Assembly: GCA_021324685.1 (NCBI GenBank)
Contig: JAJPIQ010000009.1
Coordinates: 62,001-126,000, forward strand
DNA: 64,000 bases
Reading direction: 5' to 3'
DNA from: Bacteroidota bacterium
GTDB lineage: Bacteria > Bacteroidota > Ignavibacteria > Palsa-1295
Shown here: positions 17,057 to 26,820 of the stretch, one piece after another
Layout: every line of letters begins with the position of its first letter
Numbering within the stretch: the first letter of the stretch is position 1
The notes under the pieces: generated by a model
The model's input: the letters and a program-made list of their open reading frames with translations, nothing else
The model's database searches: none
Told to the model about the DNA's origin: nothing
Position numbers and translations under genes: made by a program

Positions 17057-17060
17057 ATAG

Positions 17061-17810
17061 TTATTCCACGATCTTCTCGAAGGTCAGCTCTTCCTGGAAA
17101 CGGTCCGGGCGGAAACTTCGGCGATGGATCGGAGAAGGTCCAAATTCCTTGAGGGCCCGCAAATGTTCCGGGACGCTATAGCCTTTGTTCGATTTGAAAT
17201 TGTATTGCGGATAGCGTTCGTGCTGCTCCACCATAATGCGGTCCCGCGTGACTTTGGCGAGGACCGACGCTGCGGCGATGAGCGGAGATTTTGCGTCGCC
17301 ATCGATTACCGTTTGATACTCGTAGGGGAGCGAGGTCCTGAAATAGTTACCATCGACGAGGAGTAACTCCGGGAGCATATTCTCCGCCTGCAGTTTTTGC
17401 GCCGCCTGATCGACCGCGATGGTCATCGCCTTCATCGTTGCCTGCAGGATATTCAGGCGATCGATCTCATCGTGATCGACAATGCCGATGCCCCAGCCGC
17501 GGGCATGTTTCAGGATCAGGGAGAAAAACCGTTCGCGTTCTTCTTCGAAGAGCTGTTTGGAATCGTTCAGGTCCCGCAGCGATTTTGGGAACTTGCGGCA
17601 TTTATCGTAATCGAAGAAGACCGCCGCTGCGACGACTGGCCCCGCCAGCGGCCCGCGACCGGCTTCATCGACGCCCATAATCGCATAGATTCCTTTCTTC
17701 CAATGCGCGCGTTCGGTTTTCCAGGAAAGCGGTTTTCGACCGCGTTTTGCAGGCGGCTGTTCCAGGGCGGCCGGATTATCGTTCAGGACGATTGGAGTAT
17801 CTTCGGTCAT
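17061..17810 (-). CDS. rnhB: Ribonuclease HII
   Basis: RNase HII (249 aa) removes ribonucleotides from DNA-RNA hybrids in the cytoplasm. The core begins at about residue 42 with GVDEAGRGPLAGPVVAAAV, carrying catalytic Asp48 and Glu49. LLLVDGNYF and ASVLAKVTRDRIM supply the remaining acidic residues. A 40-residue Pro/Lys-rich N-terminal extension precedes it, longer than in E. coli. The gene follows the Omp85-like gene by 11 bases and precedes yraN by 4, so all three are co-transcribed. Confidence 0.96.
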   Translation of the reverse strand: MTEDTPIVLNDNPAALEQPPAKRGRKPLSWKTERAHWKKGIYAIMGVDEAGRGPLAGPVVAAAVFFDYDKCRKFPKSLRDLNDSKQLFEEERERFFSLILKHARGWGIGIVDHDEIDRLNILQATMKAMTIAVDQAAQKLQAENMLPELLLVDGNYFRTSLPYEYQTVIDGDAKSPLIAAASVLAKVTRDRIMVEQHERYPQYNFKSNKGYSVPEHLRALKEFGPSPIHRRSFRPDRFQEELTFEKIVE

Positions 17811-17821
17811 CGTGGTCGCGC

Positions 17822-19633
17822 CTAAAATTGTTTCACTAATCCGAATGCAAAGGTGGCCTGTGTAATCGGTTCTCCGCGGGCGAGTCCGATGGAGACCGCG
17901 ATAATCCCGAGCGGGCTTTCGACTTGCGCCCCTAAGCCGTAACTCATAGGATAGAATGGCTGTTCCTCCACGGTATTGGCTGTTGCGTCTTTCTTAAGAT
18001 AACCGGCATCGAAGAAAACGTCGAAATAAGAAAACTGTGAGATCATCGAGCGGAGTTCGAAATTCGCGTAGGCGTAACGCGAAGCAATCAGCGTTTCATC
18101 GCGGTAACCGCGAATCGTGAAAATACCGCCAATCCGAAACAGGTCGCTGGCGTCCAGCGGGCCGCCATAGGACGTAATACTTCGTGCATGAAGGCCGATC
18201 ATCCCAACCAGTTTTTTTGTAAAGAGTGTGTGAAATCCGCTTGCGTCGAGAGAAAGCGTTCGAAGGCCGATCGAAGTCGGGCTTGCGGAGTCTAAAAATT
18301 CGGCCGGACCGTAGATGTCCTTAATTCCATAACTCGCACCGAGCAGCCCGAGGACCCCGTCGGTCGGTGCAATGGAATTGTCCCGCGTGTCGATGTTGGC
18401 GCTGAGACCGGTGGTAACGGTTCGGCTGTCATAGGCGGAAAAAGGCATTTGCGGCTGGTCGCTCGGAATGACCCGCTCATACGAAAGATTTCCAATCATG
18501 CGAAGATCTTGCGTCAGCCCGAGCGAAAGATCGCCCGTAGCGGCGGTCTCGGTAAACGAACTGTCCTGCTGCCGTTGAGAGAATCCGGCCGCAAAATTCA
18601 GCGGATACCCGAACAGCCACGGTTCCAGATAATGGATTTCGAGTGTTTGTGTCTGGACCGTCGTCCGGTCGTAATGCAGCGTCGCATTCCGCCCGGTCCC
18701 CGAGATATTACGCAAGCTGAGGTCGATAAGCCCGCTCAGATATCCGGATTCCGATGAATTTTGTGGTGGATTATATCCTAAGACTCCGTCGATGGCGCTC
18801 GTGCTCGCTTCCTTGACACGGAGCAGGATGAGCACGGTGGAATCTTTTTCCAAATAGAGTTCTGGTTCCGAAACCGATTCGAAGAAACCGAGCCGTTCGA
18901 CACGGGCGCGGGCAGCCGAAAGCGCTTCTGCATTATAAAACATCCCGGACTGCAGCGCTAACTCGCGTAAAATGACATTAGGGTTTGTCGCCTCGTTTCC
19001 AGCAATCACCACTTTCCCGATTTTGGCACGGGGTCCTTCCCAGAGTTGAAGATTGATCGCGAGCAGGCCATGATCTTGAGAATCGACGTGGGGAGTGATC
19101 GACTCAATCGAGATCTTCGCTAAGGGATACCCGTGTTCCTCATACAGTGCGAGTATGCCATCGATGTCCCTGGCGAGCGTTTGCTCGTTTAAGATGGTTC
19201 CAGGGCGCGTTACCATTCGGCCCAGAAGTTCCGGTTCGGCAAATTGAGACATGCCCCGAATCTCGATATTCGCGATTTTAAATTGTTCCCCTTCAGAAAT
19301 AAAGAACGTCAATCGATATCCCTGGGCCGAATCGGTCGGGATCGTGAGTGCGATCTGGAATGAGTCGATCCGTGCATATAAATACCCCTCGGAGGTATAG
19401 GTATTTTGAATGTCCTGTGTTCCACGTTCTACCGCCAATAAGAGTTCTGAACGATTGGCGATATCGCGTTTAAAAATACTTTGATCGTCGGTGGATAGCG
19501 CATCGAGCAAACGCTCGCTGGCAAGATGGACGTTGCCGTGAAAGGCGACGTTCGTGATAGGGAATGCTTTTAAGGCCTGGGCCGATGCATCCAGAACGAA
19601 AAGAACGATCCATACTCTTAGCGCGGGGCGCAT
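17822..19633 (-). CDS. Omp85-family outer-membrane protein (BamA/TamA-like)
   Basis: The 603-aa protein has a signal peptide (VWIVLFVLDASAQALKAFP). About three POTRA-like domains follow, recognisable by ITNVAFHGNVHL, FKIANIEIRGMSQF and AKIGKVVIAGNEATNPNVILRELALQSGMFY. Then comes a 16-strand-type barrel with the diagnostic IRGYR motif of the substrate loop and a C-terminal Phe. Such proteins insert or secrete outer-membrane proteins. With only about three POTRAs and this length it is closer to TamA-like or accessory Omp85 proteins than to the essential BamA. It heads the run rnhB-yraN-ATPase-ribH on the minus strand. Confidence 0.87.
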   Translation of the reverse strand: MRPALRVWIVLFVLDASAQALKAFPITNVAFHGNVHLASERLLDALSTDDQSIFKRDIANRSELLLAVERGTQDIQNTYTSEGYLYARIDSFQIALTIPTDSAQGYRLTFFISEGEQFKIANIEIRGMSQFAEPELLGRMVTRPGTILNEQTLARDIDGILALYEEHGYPLAKISIESITPHVDSQDHGLLAINLQLWEGPRAKIGKVVIAGNEATNPNVILRELALQSGMFYNAEALSAARARVERLGFFESVSEPELYLEKDSTVLILLRVKEASTSAIDGVLGYNPPQNSSESGYLSGLIDLSLRNISGTGRNATLHYDRTTVQTQTLEIHYLEPWLFGYPLNFAAGFSQRQQDSSFTETAATGDLSLGLTQDLRMIGNLSYERVIPSDQPQMPFSAYDSRTVTTGLSANIDTRDNSIAPTDGVLGLLGASYGIKDIYGPAEFLDSASPTSIGLRTLSLDASGFHTLFTKKLVGMIGLHARSITSYGGPLDASDLFRIGGIFTIRGYRDETLIASRYAYANFELRSMISQFSYFDVFFDAGYLKKDATANTVEEQPFYPMSYGLGAQVESPLGIIAVSIGLARGEPITQATFAFGLVKQF

Positions 19634-19671
19634 GACACTCTAAAATGCGAACGTCGCAAAGAATGGCTCCC

Positions 19672-21405
19672 TCATTCAGAGAATGTTGCCGTGGGGTGCA
19701 TGGCGCTGTATTTTTTACCTTCGATGTCCGCCTTGTCCGAGAAACGCCCCCAAATGGGGATGCTTAGTTCCTCTGGAATACCTCGTCCGAGCTTTCGATA
19801 TACTTCCCGGAGATGCATTCGGTAGAGTTCGTCGAATAAGTCCTTTTGAAGACTGAAATGTTCGTCCCCGTACCACCAACACCAATCGCTGCCTTCGGCG
19901 ATCATCAGTTCTTTATGTGCCGCTTCGATGCGTTTCAAAACCGCCTCTCGATCGTGGCCGGAAAGCGCCATGGCCTGCGTCCGTTCTTGCTCCAGTGCCA
20001 CGGTCGCCTGATATAAATAATCCCACGCCAGATTATCTTCGGAATGACCGATCCATATATGGAAATTAGCGTCGATCCAGGAACCAGCTTTGACCTGCGG
20101 CAAGAGAGGGAGTTTTTTGAGTTCGCTCGGTCCTAATGCTTCGCTAAACGTTACCGGGCGAATTTCCGGTGTGTGAGTGAGAAGATGGTATAGCTGATCC
20201 AAAAAATAAAATCCATTATGCTCGTAATATTCCCAGCAATTCTCCCCGTCCAAAATAACAGAAATGCACGCGTGCTCCAAAATGGCTTCGCCGTAGGAGT
20301 CGATCAATCCGGAACGAATCTGAAGTACATTATTTACAAAATGTTGCACCGCTTCTTCGGCATTCCAGGAAGAATATCGAAAGCCGATATCGTCCGACAG
20401 ACCGTGATCGCGGAAAAACACGGCCAATTCGCCCTCCGGTGTTTCTATTCGCCATGGAAAAAAGCGAGCGTATTCGGGATCGATGATACGATCGCCACAG
20501 GGCGCTTTTCTTCCTTCGAGCGATTGTGCCAGGACCGATTCATCGGAAGCGGTCCACCGGATGCCATTTTTTCGAATTAGCGAAAGGGCCTCGTTCGAAA
20601 TACTTCCCTCGCTGGGCCACATCCCGCTCGGGGGATTCTCAAATATGGACTCGAAAAACTGTATCCCTTTTTCCAATTGGACCTCTGCTTCTGTGGGCGC
20701 AGCGATGTGGTTTGTAGGTAGCGTGATAGCGGGCATTGCCTCGCGGGCCGATTCCGAATCGATAAGGAGAGGAAGAATGGGATGATAATACGGCGTAGTG
20801 GTGAGCTCAATTTGTCCGCGCTCCCACAGCTCCTTGTGCAGGGAGACGATTTTGGAAACGTTCTCGCGCTGTGCTTTGGCGAGCGCTTTTTTTTCCGCTT
20901 CCGTAAACCCTCGGTCCTTTGCGATGAGCGATTTAAAAGGTTCTCGACCGCGCGCTATTTCCCCGGTCCATGCCAAAGAATAATGAACGGCCAGATCGCG
21001 ATACTCTTGTTCAGTGAACCGGCGTTCGCGTCCCGGACCTTTTTGCAACTCGAATAATTCCCGATACCGAACGGAGCGTTCGATCATCCGTTCGGGATGC
21101 GCATGAAAAAAGGAGTCCAGCATCAGTTCTTTTTCGGGCGCCGTCAATGATTCCGCCGGTTTCGACATGAGTTCGACGGTCGGATCGAATACTTCTCCGG
21201 AAAGATATTCTTCCAGTTGTTGAAGCAGAGAGGGAACAAGATTGATCGTTCCGCGCATCGCCGGATGCCGCTCGAAATGTTGAGCCATCTCGAGATAATC
21301 TTTGGTCGCATGCAGCCATGCCCAGGGCATCAGGAATTGATTTCCTGCCCGATAATATGGCTGGTGCTGGTGCCAGAGAATGGCGAGTTTGATGGGAGTT
21401 GGCAT
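19672..21405 (-). CDS. Glycoside hydrolase family 57 protein (alpha-amylase/amylopullulanase type)
   Basis: This 577-aa protein has no signal peptide, so it is probably cytoplasmic and acts on glycogen or maltodextrin. GH57 motifs are visible: WHQHQPYY (residues 11-18) for substrate binding; GMWPSEGS with the likely nucleophile Glu266; and VILDGENCWEYYEHNG with the likely acid/base Asp386. The ATG at 21405 was chosen because the family starts right before the strand LAILWHQHQPYY. A longer reading would overlap the EF-G-like gene out of frame. It begins about 95 bases downstream of the EF-G-like gene. Exact specificity (amylase, pullulanase, branching) cannot be told. Confidence 0.9.
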   Translation of the reverse strand: MPTPIKLAILWHQHQPYYRAGNQFLMPWAWLHATKDYLEMAQHFERHPAMRGTINLVPSLLQQLEEYLSGEVFDPTVELMSKPAESLTAPEKELMLDSFFHAHPERMIERSVRYRELFELQKGPGRERRFTEQEYRDLAVHYSLAWTGEIARGREPFKSLIAKDRGFTEAEKKALAKAQRENVSKIVSLHKELWERGQIELTTTPYYHPILPLLIDSESAREAMPAITLPTNHIAAPTEAEVQLEKGIQFFESIFENPPSGMWPSEGSISNEALSLIRKNGIRWTASDESVLAQSLEGRKAPCGDRIIDPEYARFFPWRIETPEGELAVFFRDHGLSDDIGFRYSSWNAEEAVQHFVNNVLQIRSGLIDSYGEAILEHACISVILDGENCWEYYEHNGFYFLDQLYHLLTHTPEIRPVTFSEALGPSELKKLPLLPQVKAGSWIDANFHIWIGHSEDNLAWDYLYQATVALEQERTQAMALSGHDREAVLKRIEAAHKELMIAEGSDWCWWYGDEHFSLQKDLFDELYRMHLREVYRKLGRGIPEELSIPIWGRFSDKADIEGKKYSAMHPTATFSE

Positions 21406-21499
21406 GACGTCGCCAGAGAAAATTTCGTGCAGTTTTACGGGCGGAGCGATATGAAATCCGCACTCAGGGAGCAGATCGCTCCCTGAGTTGTGATTACAA

Positions 21500-23581
21500 T
21501 CATTCGACTTCCGCGACTTTATGCTTAGCGGATTCCGCGACGACCTTGTCTGCAAATTCCCGCGGCGCTTCCTCGTAATGGCTGAACGATTGTTTATGGG
21601 AAGCGCGACCCTGTGTGAGTGAGCGGAGACGTGTGGAATAATGATAAAGTTCCGCAAGTGGCACTTGCGCGCGAATGACCTCTAAACCATTTTTGGAGTC
21701 CATGCCCATGATCTTCCCCCGCCGAGAAGAAATATCGCCCATCACGTCGCCCATGTGTTCGCCGGGTACGGCGATCTCAACATCGAACACCGGCTCCAAA
21801 AGCACGGGCTTGGCCGAAAGGAAAGCCTCTTTAAAAGCCATTTTACCGGCCGTCTTAAAAGCATTTTCGTTCGAGTCGACCGGATGCTCCTTGCCATCGT
21901 AGAGCGTCACCGCAAGATCGACCACCGGATAGCCTGCCAGCGGCCCGTGCGAAAGGAATTCGTGAATCCCTTTATCGACCGCGGGGATATGTTTATTCGA
22001 AACTACGCCCCCGACGATCGCGTCGATAAATTCATAGCCCTCGCCGCGCCGCTTCGGTTGAAGCTTGATGGCGACTTCTCCAAACTGACCGGCACCGCCC
22101 GACTGCTTTTTATGGCGATATCGGGTATCGGCCGACGATTTGATCGTTTCGCGGAACGGAATACGGGGTTCGATGACCTCGACATCGACCTTGAATCGTT
22201 CCTTCAGACGCTTGATTGCAATATCTAAATGAAGTTCTCCTTGTCCTTCTATCAGGGTCTGATGGAGTTCGGGGTCCTGGCGAACGAGGAACGTTGGGTC
22301 TTCTTCATGCAGCGAATGAAGTCCGATTGCCATTTTCTCCTCATCGCCTTTATTCTTGGCAATGACCGCGCTCGTAATCACGGGGGCAGGGAACTCGATC
22401 GGATGCAGAACGACCGGAAAGGTTCGTGAGGAGAGGGTATTGTTGGTATGCGTGTCTTTCAGTTTTACGGCCGCCGCAATGTCGCCGCAGGCGACCGATG
22501 CGACCTCTTTTCTGTTTTTGCCGTTCATCACGAATAGCTGAGCGATGCGCTCGGTCTTTCCGTTTGCCTCGTTCACCAGGTCCATACCGGAATGGAGTTC
22601 ACCGTGGAAGACGCGGAAAAAGGAGAGATCGCCTAAGTGCGGCTCACTCACGGTTTTAAAGATAAAGACGGTCGTCGCATCTTTGGGAGCGGTGTTCAGG
22701 CTTACTTCCTGTTTGTTCGATGGATTAATTCCCTTTACATCGGCCAGATGGTCTTCGGGGGCCGGAGCGTTCGTCACTAAAAATTCCAATATGCGTTTCG
22801 GGCCGATATTCTTTTCTGCGGAGGCGCATAAGACCGGGAACAGCTTCCGGTGAGCGAGGGACTCATGAATACCGCCGGAAAAATGGGATTCTTCGAGCTG
22901 GCCGTCATTCGCGAAATACTCTTCCATGAGGTTATCGTCGCTTTCCGCGACAATTTCGACGAGCTGGCGGTGCAATTCATCGGCTTTCGCTCGCGAGGCC
23001 TCGGGAATTTCTTCTTCTGTATAGTTCCCGTCGCTCGAAAAGCGGAGCAGCTTCATTTTCATCACATCGACGATCGCGTTAAAGCCATCGCCGGGATTAA
23101 CAGGGAACTGGACCACGGCCACCTCGTGGCCAAATTGAGTTTTCAGGTCCTCCACTGTTCGATCGAAGTCGGCTTCGACGTGGTCGAGCTTATTTGCAAT
23201 AAAGACGATTGAATTCTGGTCGTGCTCGCAAAATTCCCATACCTGCACGGTCCCTGATTCCACGCCGTGCTGTGCATCGATAAGAATGAGTGCGGTATCG
23301 GCGACATGCAGAGCGGCGCGCACTTCGCCGGTAAAATCGGCATATCCCGGAGCATCGAGAATGTTAAGCTTGATATTCTGGGACGTGAGCGAGACAAGGG
23401 AAGTATTGATGGAGTGCTTTCGAAAAGCTTCGTCAGGGTGGTAATCGGAGATGGTATTCGATTCCTGGATCGTGCCGCGGCGGGTCGTGGCCCCCGCGGC
23501 GAAAGCAATGCCCTCGGTTAATGTTGTTTTCCCGGCGCCGGCATGTCCGGCAAGGGCAAGGTTACGAATTTGCGTACTCAT
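21500..23581 (-). CDS. EF-G-like translational GTPase, paralogue (EF-G-II type)
   Basis: This 693-aa GTPase has the full five-domain length of elongation factor G. G1 is GHAGAGKT (12-19), G3 reads DAPGYADF instead of the canonical DTPGHVDF, and G4 is NKLD. The EF-G-like domain IV with GGVVSNKHIPAVDKG and the C-terminal domain V (MDSKNGLEVIRAQVPLAELYHYSTRLRSLTQG) follow. The Tyr replacing the usual catalytic His in G3 and other changes place it with EF-G paralogues rather than the main EF-G. It is not next to rpsL, rpsG or tuf. The ATG at 23581 was preferred to TTG at 23590 because AAGGAA lies at suitable spacing. Confidence 0.9.
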   Translation of the reverse strand: MSTQIRNLALAGHAGAGKTTLTEGIAFAAGATTRRGTIQESNTISDYHPDEAFRKHSINTSLVSLTSQNIKLNILDAPGYADFTGEVRAALHVADTALILIDAQHGVESGTVQVWEFCEHDQNSIVFIANKLDHVEADFDRTVEDLKTQFGHEVAVVQFPVNPGDGFNAIVDVMKMKLLRFSSDGNYTEEEIPEASRAKADELHRQLVEIVAESDDNLMEEYFANDGQLEESHFSGGIHESLAHRKLFPVLCASAEKNIGPKRILEFLVTNAPAPEDHLADVKGINPSNKQEVSLNTAPKDATTVFIFKTVSEPHLGDLSFFRVFHGELHSGMDLVNEANGKTERIAQLFVMNGKNRKEVASVACGDIAAAVKLKDTHTNNTLSSRTFPVVLHPIEFPAPVITSAVIAKNKGDEEKMAIGLHSLHEEDPTFLVRQDPELHQTLIEGQGELHLDIAIKRLKERFKVDVEVIEPRIPFRETIKSSADTRYRHKKQSGGAGQFGEVAIKLQPKRRGEGYEFIDAIVGGVVSNKHIPAVDKGIHEFLSHGPLAGYPVVDLAVTLYDGKEHPVDSNENAFKTAGKMAFKEAFLSAKPVLLEPVFDVEIAVPGEHMGDVMGDISSRRGKIMGMDSKNGLEVIRAQVPLAELYHYSTRLRSLTQGRASHKQSFSHYEEAPREFADKVVAESAKHKVAEVE

Positions 23582-23725
23582 GGCCCACAATTCCTTTCGT
23601 TAAAAATTAGGAAATAATAGAGTAATAAAGAACCCTCCCAGAGCCTGTTCCGGTTCGACTTGATACGCTGGAATTCGAAAGGTCTTCGCTCGAATTTTCG
23701 AAAAATCCGAGGGGGACAACCTAAT
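23582..23725. other. Intergenic leader upstream of the EF-G-like gene
   Basis: This region lies between the EF-G-like start and the terminator of the next minus-strand gene. It is A/T-richer than its surroundings near 23600-23630 and should carry the promoter of the EF-G-like gene. I see an AAAGGAA ribosome-binding sequence close to the start but no clear promoter boxes, RNA element or small gene. Confidence 0.4.
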
Positions 23726-23757
23726 AAAAAAATCGACCCTTTTTCAGGAGTCGATTA
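23726..23757 (-). terminator. Intrinsic terminator overlapping a stop codon
   Basis: On the minus strand AATCGACTCCTG...GGGTCGATT forms a 7-bp outer stem with an inner CCT/AGG pairing (23731-23756). A run of seven T follows (complement of 23726-23732). The stop codon of the preceding small exported protein lies inside the first arm. It ends the minus-strand transcript that includes that protein. Confidence 0.8.
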
Positions 23758-24195
23758 ATGGAACATCTCTTTGATCATGCCCCAGGTACGACGGACTCCG
23801 CTCGAGGGACGGGTAACACTGACCGTCTGGGAGTAGCTGATGTCACCACTCGAAAGATTGTAACGGATCCGGTATTTGTAGGCATCGGAGAGCGGTTGTG
23901 CGCCACCCGATTGTCCGGCCAGGGGCGCCGAACTTACATGCGAATCGTGAAATTTGTAATAGCTGTAATTACCAGTCGGCATGACAGTGCCGACGTCCTG
24001 AAAATCGTTTGTGCTTCGAATATCGGAGCGTTCGATGGCATAGCTCGTAATGCCGGTCTCGATTTCTGAATGCCATTCAATCGTAATTCCATCGCCATCG
24101 GGACGAGCGGTAAAGGAGTCGATTCCACCGGCATAATCGAAACCGAGCGTCGTAAGGAACGCCGCCCCAAAAAGGAAAAAGAGAAACCGCTTCAT
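23755..24195 (-). CDS. Small exported protein, fibronectin type III-like
   Basis: The protein has 146 aa. A short signal peptide (KRFLFFLFGAAFLTTLGFDYAGG) is followed by one beta-sandwich-like domain. The pattern ITIEWHSEIETGITSYAIERSD ... YKFHDSHV ... YKYRIRYNLSSGDISYSQTVSVTR is typical of the fibronectin-III-like units found before T9SS sorting tails, where a value is compared with an interlocutor such as IERS. Here the sorting tail is absent; the protein ends after a short basic segment. The ATG at 24195 was chosen over one four codons upstream because it directly precedes the basic n-region. Function is unknown. Confidence 0.72.
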   Translation of the reverse strand: MKRFLFFLFGAAFLTTLGFDYAGGIDSFTARPDGDGITIEWHSEIETGITSYAIERSDIRSTNDFQDVGTVMPTGNYSYYKFHDSHVSSAPLAGQSGGAQPLSDAYKYRIRYNLSSGDISYSQTVSVTRPSSGVRRTWGMIKEMFH

Positions 24196-24305
24196 GTAGA
24201 TTGGCAAATATACAACAAATTTGACGCTAATCTCCGGATTTTATAATCTAACCCCTGTATTTTCAGAAAGATTAAGGTAAAAATTAATGCAGCACCGGTC
24301 TCGCA

Positions 24306-26015
24306 TCAGCGCTTGATGCGCTCGCCACCTTCCTCGCAGGTGAAGATCCACGCGGCAAGACGGCCTTCGTTGAGCGATTGGAAATCGTCCCAATACGCAG
24401 GTGAGCGGTCCGGCTCGGAGCCGGTGACGTTTCCATGCCGTTCAGCTTCTTCTCGAATTTTCGATAGCCGCTGCTGCCAAACGTGCATATTTTCGGGTCG
24501 CAAATCCACCCACCCTTCGCGGGCCCAGGCATCGCGTTTGTCGTGGTCGAGTTCGACGGTCGCGTCAGAGTTCCGTTGCCAGCGTTGGGCAGGAATTTTT
24601 ATCTGCTTGCCTCGAACAAGTTTTTTGCCATCGCCAAGAAGAATTGGAATTCCAATAGAAACAATATTGCTCCTGAGCCGTGCATCTTCGCGAAGGATCG
24701 TTTCGGCTTTTTTTGATAACGCTTCCGTGCTGTGTTCGAGGACCCCGCTAAAATTTTTTGCGGCGCGGCGAAGAAGGTGAGCTTCGAAGAGTAGCTTGGC
24801 AAGCCGCGGGGGCCCCAGCATTTCGAAAGCGATACTGGAAGTGCCGGTTTCTTCTTCGAGCGCGGTCATCATCCGAAGCGCGGATTCCCGAAGATATCCG
24901 GCCCGGTAAGAAGGGCCCATCGTCGAGGCATCGAGGGCAGCAACGATATCTTTTCCGGTACTGGCTCCGACGAGTTCCCGAAAAACGTTTTCCGCAATTT
25001 CTTCCGGTGTCACCATTTCCATCTGGCCCAGGGCGCTAATAGTTTCGAACTCGCCCTTGGAAAAAATCCCATTTTCACCGGTGTCGATAAAGACCGATTC
25101 CAGCACGCCGCTCGTTGCGGCCGACTCGGACCTTAAAAGTTCCAGTCGGGACCCCAGCGGTTCCGCGTCGTCAAGCGAGATTTGTTCGAGTTCGATCGCT
25201 TTGCCGCTTTTTTTGATCGGACCATACTTTATTTCTTTCCATGCGATCGTTGCGGTCGGTTTAATTTCTTTTACGATCTGGGCCATGCGGGGCGTTCGGG
25301 CCATTAGAAACAGGAGCAGTGAATGCGCGCCCGCCAGTGAGGATTTTGCCAGAAGCATTCGAGACGGACGTTCTTCCGAATGGGTAAAAGGAATATTGAG
25401 GCCCATTCCGCCGGTGCCGCTGGTACCGACCTTAACATAGGCTCGAACGTCGAAATCGACGAGCGCCTTGTGCAAGATCTGGACATGCCGAATAAGCTGC
25501 GGTATATAAAGGCTTGCGAGCAGTCGTTCCACCAATTCCATGGAATCGACCGCACCCGATGCGATCGAAGAGCGGACGCGCTGGCCCATGCTAAAGAGGT
25601 CCTGATAGGCAAAGGCGGTCGAGGTATTGATACAATCGATAATGGCGTCCGGACGAGCCCATTCGATCGCATTATAAAGAGTATTGGAATGGACAACGTC
25701 CTCGGTCAGATCGCCCAAAGTATCTTCAATAAGGCGGTTCCTCGTTTCCGTGTCCTGAAGCAGCGATTCTCGAGAGGCATCTTTCCATCCCTCTCGCACA
25801 AAAAGATTGCCCCAAAACGGCTCGAAAGTCGTTTCGGCGTGTGGATACAATTTCTCGAAATAACGGGCGGCAGAATCGGCTTCCGCTTGGCCCAAGGAAG
25901 TAATGACGATGTGGGAAGGCCGTTCATCTTCAGAGTGCATCAGCCGTTTAATAACGGCCTGACCGACCAATCCGAACCCACCTAAAACGAGGACCCGCTT
26001 TCCTTTTATATCCAT
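24306..26015 (-). CDS. Unknown protein with N-terminal NAD(P)-binding Rossmann domain
   Basis: The 569-aa cytoplasmic protein begins with KRVLVLGGFGLVGQAVIKRL, the Gly-rich turn of a short-chain dehydrogenase/epimerase-type Rossmann fold. ARPDAIIDCINTSTAFAYQDL and KVGTSGTGGMGLNIPFTH follow, which could be the rest of the nucleotide and substrate pocket. The second half is helical and basic and shows no motif I know. It is much longer than typical SDR enzymes (250-350 aa). Neighbours are small exported proteins and give no clue. An oxidoreductase or epimerase role is likely; the substrate is unknown. Confidence 0.75.
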   Translation of the reverse strand: MDIKGKRVLVLGGFGLVGQAVIKRLMHSEDERPSHIVITSLGQAEADSAARYFEKLYPHAETTFEPFWGNLFVREGWKDASRESLLQDTETRNRLIEDTLGDLTEDVVHSNTLYNAIEWARPDAIIDCINTSTAFAYQDLFSMGQRVRSSIASGAVDSMELVERLLASLYIPQLIRHVQILHKALVDFDVRAYVKVGTSGTGGMGLNIPFTHSEERPSRMLLAKSSLAGAHSLLLFLMARTPRMAQIVKEIKPTATIAWKEIKYGPIKKSGKAIELEQISLDDAEPLGSRLELLRSESAATSGVLESVFIDTGENGIFSKGEFETISALGQMEMVTPEEIAENVFRELVGASTGKDIVAALDASTMGPSYRAGYLRESALRMMTALEEETGTSSIAFEMLGPPRLAKLLFEAHLLRRAAKNFSGVLEHSTEALSKKAETILREDARLRSNIVSIGIPILLGDGKKLVRGKQIKIPAQRWQRNSDATVELDHDKRDAWAREGWVDLRPENMHVWQQRLSKIREEAERHGNVTGSEPDRSPAYWDDFQSLNEGRLAAWIFTCEEGGERIKR

Positions 26016-26051
26016 GTGCCGCCTAAACAGCGGCGCATTCGATACGATTCG

Positions 26052-26708
26052 CTATTTCGGAGAGTACTGCGTAAGCGAATCGAGACTGCCCGGTACTCCC
26101 GGAGACCCGTCCGTCCGATCGATGGCAATAAGCCCCAGTGTTGGAATGAAGGAATAATGCTCAATCGTCGAATCGTCAGTGACTCCATTATCGACCGTGT
26201 ACTGTTTGACGGTCACGCTGTCCGTCGAGTAAGGGTTTCCGGAGACGCCAGGCACGGTGAACTTTCCGCCGCTACCGTTTCCCATGGCGACGGAATTGAT
26301 TTTCAGGCCGCTGCCTTGGTCGGATGAAGTGTTCACTGCTGTGCGGGAAGCAAAAGGCAGCGTGCTCCATGCGCCGTTATTCCATGTCGGCGACCAGAGA
26401 GAGACATCTCCATTGCTTTCGAAAGATTCGTACGAGGTATCGACCTGACCATTCGAATGAAGTCCAATCAGCATTATTACTTTTGAATCCGATAAATGCT
26501 GTTTTGATGAAGCCGCAACCGTATAGGTGGTGGGATCGAGAAAACCACCGCCTGAATTTGTATAGAGGCTGAACGTGCTTCCGTTTGTCGGTATGCTGCT
26601 GAGGGAAGTATTATTATTATTACCAGGACCTGAGGTGCTGCTGCAACCCTGAATGAATGCAAAGAAAGAAGCAAGTAACACTTGAGCGGAAATTCGTAAG
26701 ATTTTCAT
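26052..26708 (-). CDS. Hypothetical lipoprotein
   Basis: The protein has 218 aa. The signal peptide (LLASFFAFIQGC) ends in a lipobox with Cys at about 22. A Ser/Asn/Gly-rich linker with four consecutive Asn follows, and then a compact Ser/Thr/Gly-rich beta domain (SSLSSIPTNGSTFSLYTN at its start, LIAIDRTDGSPGVPGSLDSL at its end). I recognise no family. It starts 112 bases from the divergent LptF/G gene. It is probably anchored in the outer membrane. Confidence 0.65.
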   Translation of the reverse strand: MKILRISAQVLLASFFAFIQGCSSTSGPGNNNNTSLSSIPTNGSTFSLYTNSGGGFLDPTTYTVAASSKQHLSDSKVIMLIGLHSNGQVDTSYESFESNGDVSLWSPTWNNGAWSTLPFASRTAVNTSSDQGSGLKINSVAMGNGSGGKFTVPGVSGNPYSTDSVTVKQYTVDNGVTDDSTIEHYSFIPTLGLIAIDRTDGSPGVPGSLDSLTQYSPK

Positions 26709-26820
26709 GGGAAGTGAAAGGAAAACGTGGGCGATTTACTTACCAGTCAGAAACCGTTCATTTTCCGAATAAATTTCAGCTTCAGGAAGCTTTTGAGTCT
26801 CGCATTGTTTCCATTCCAGA

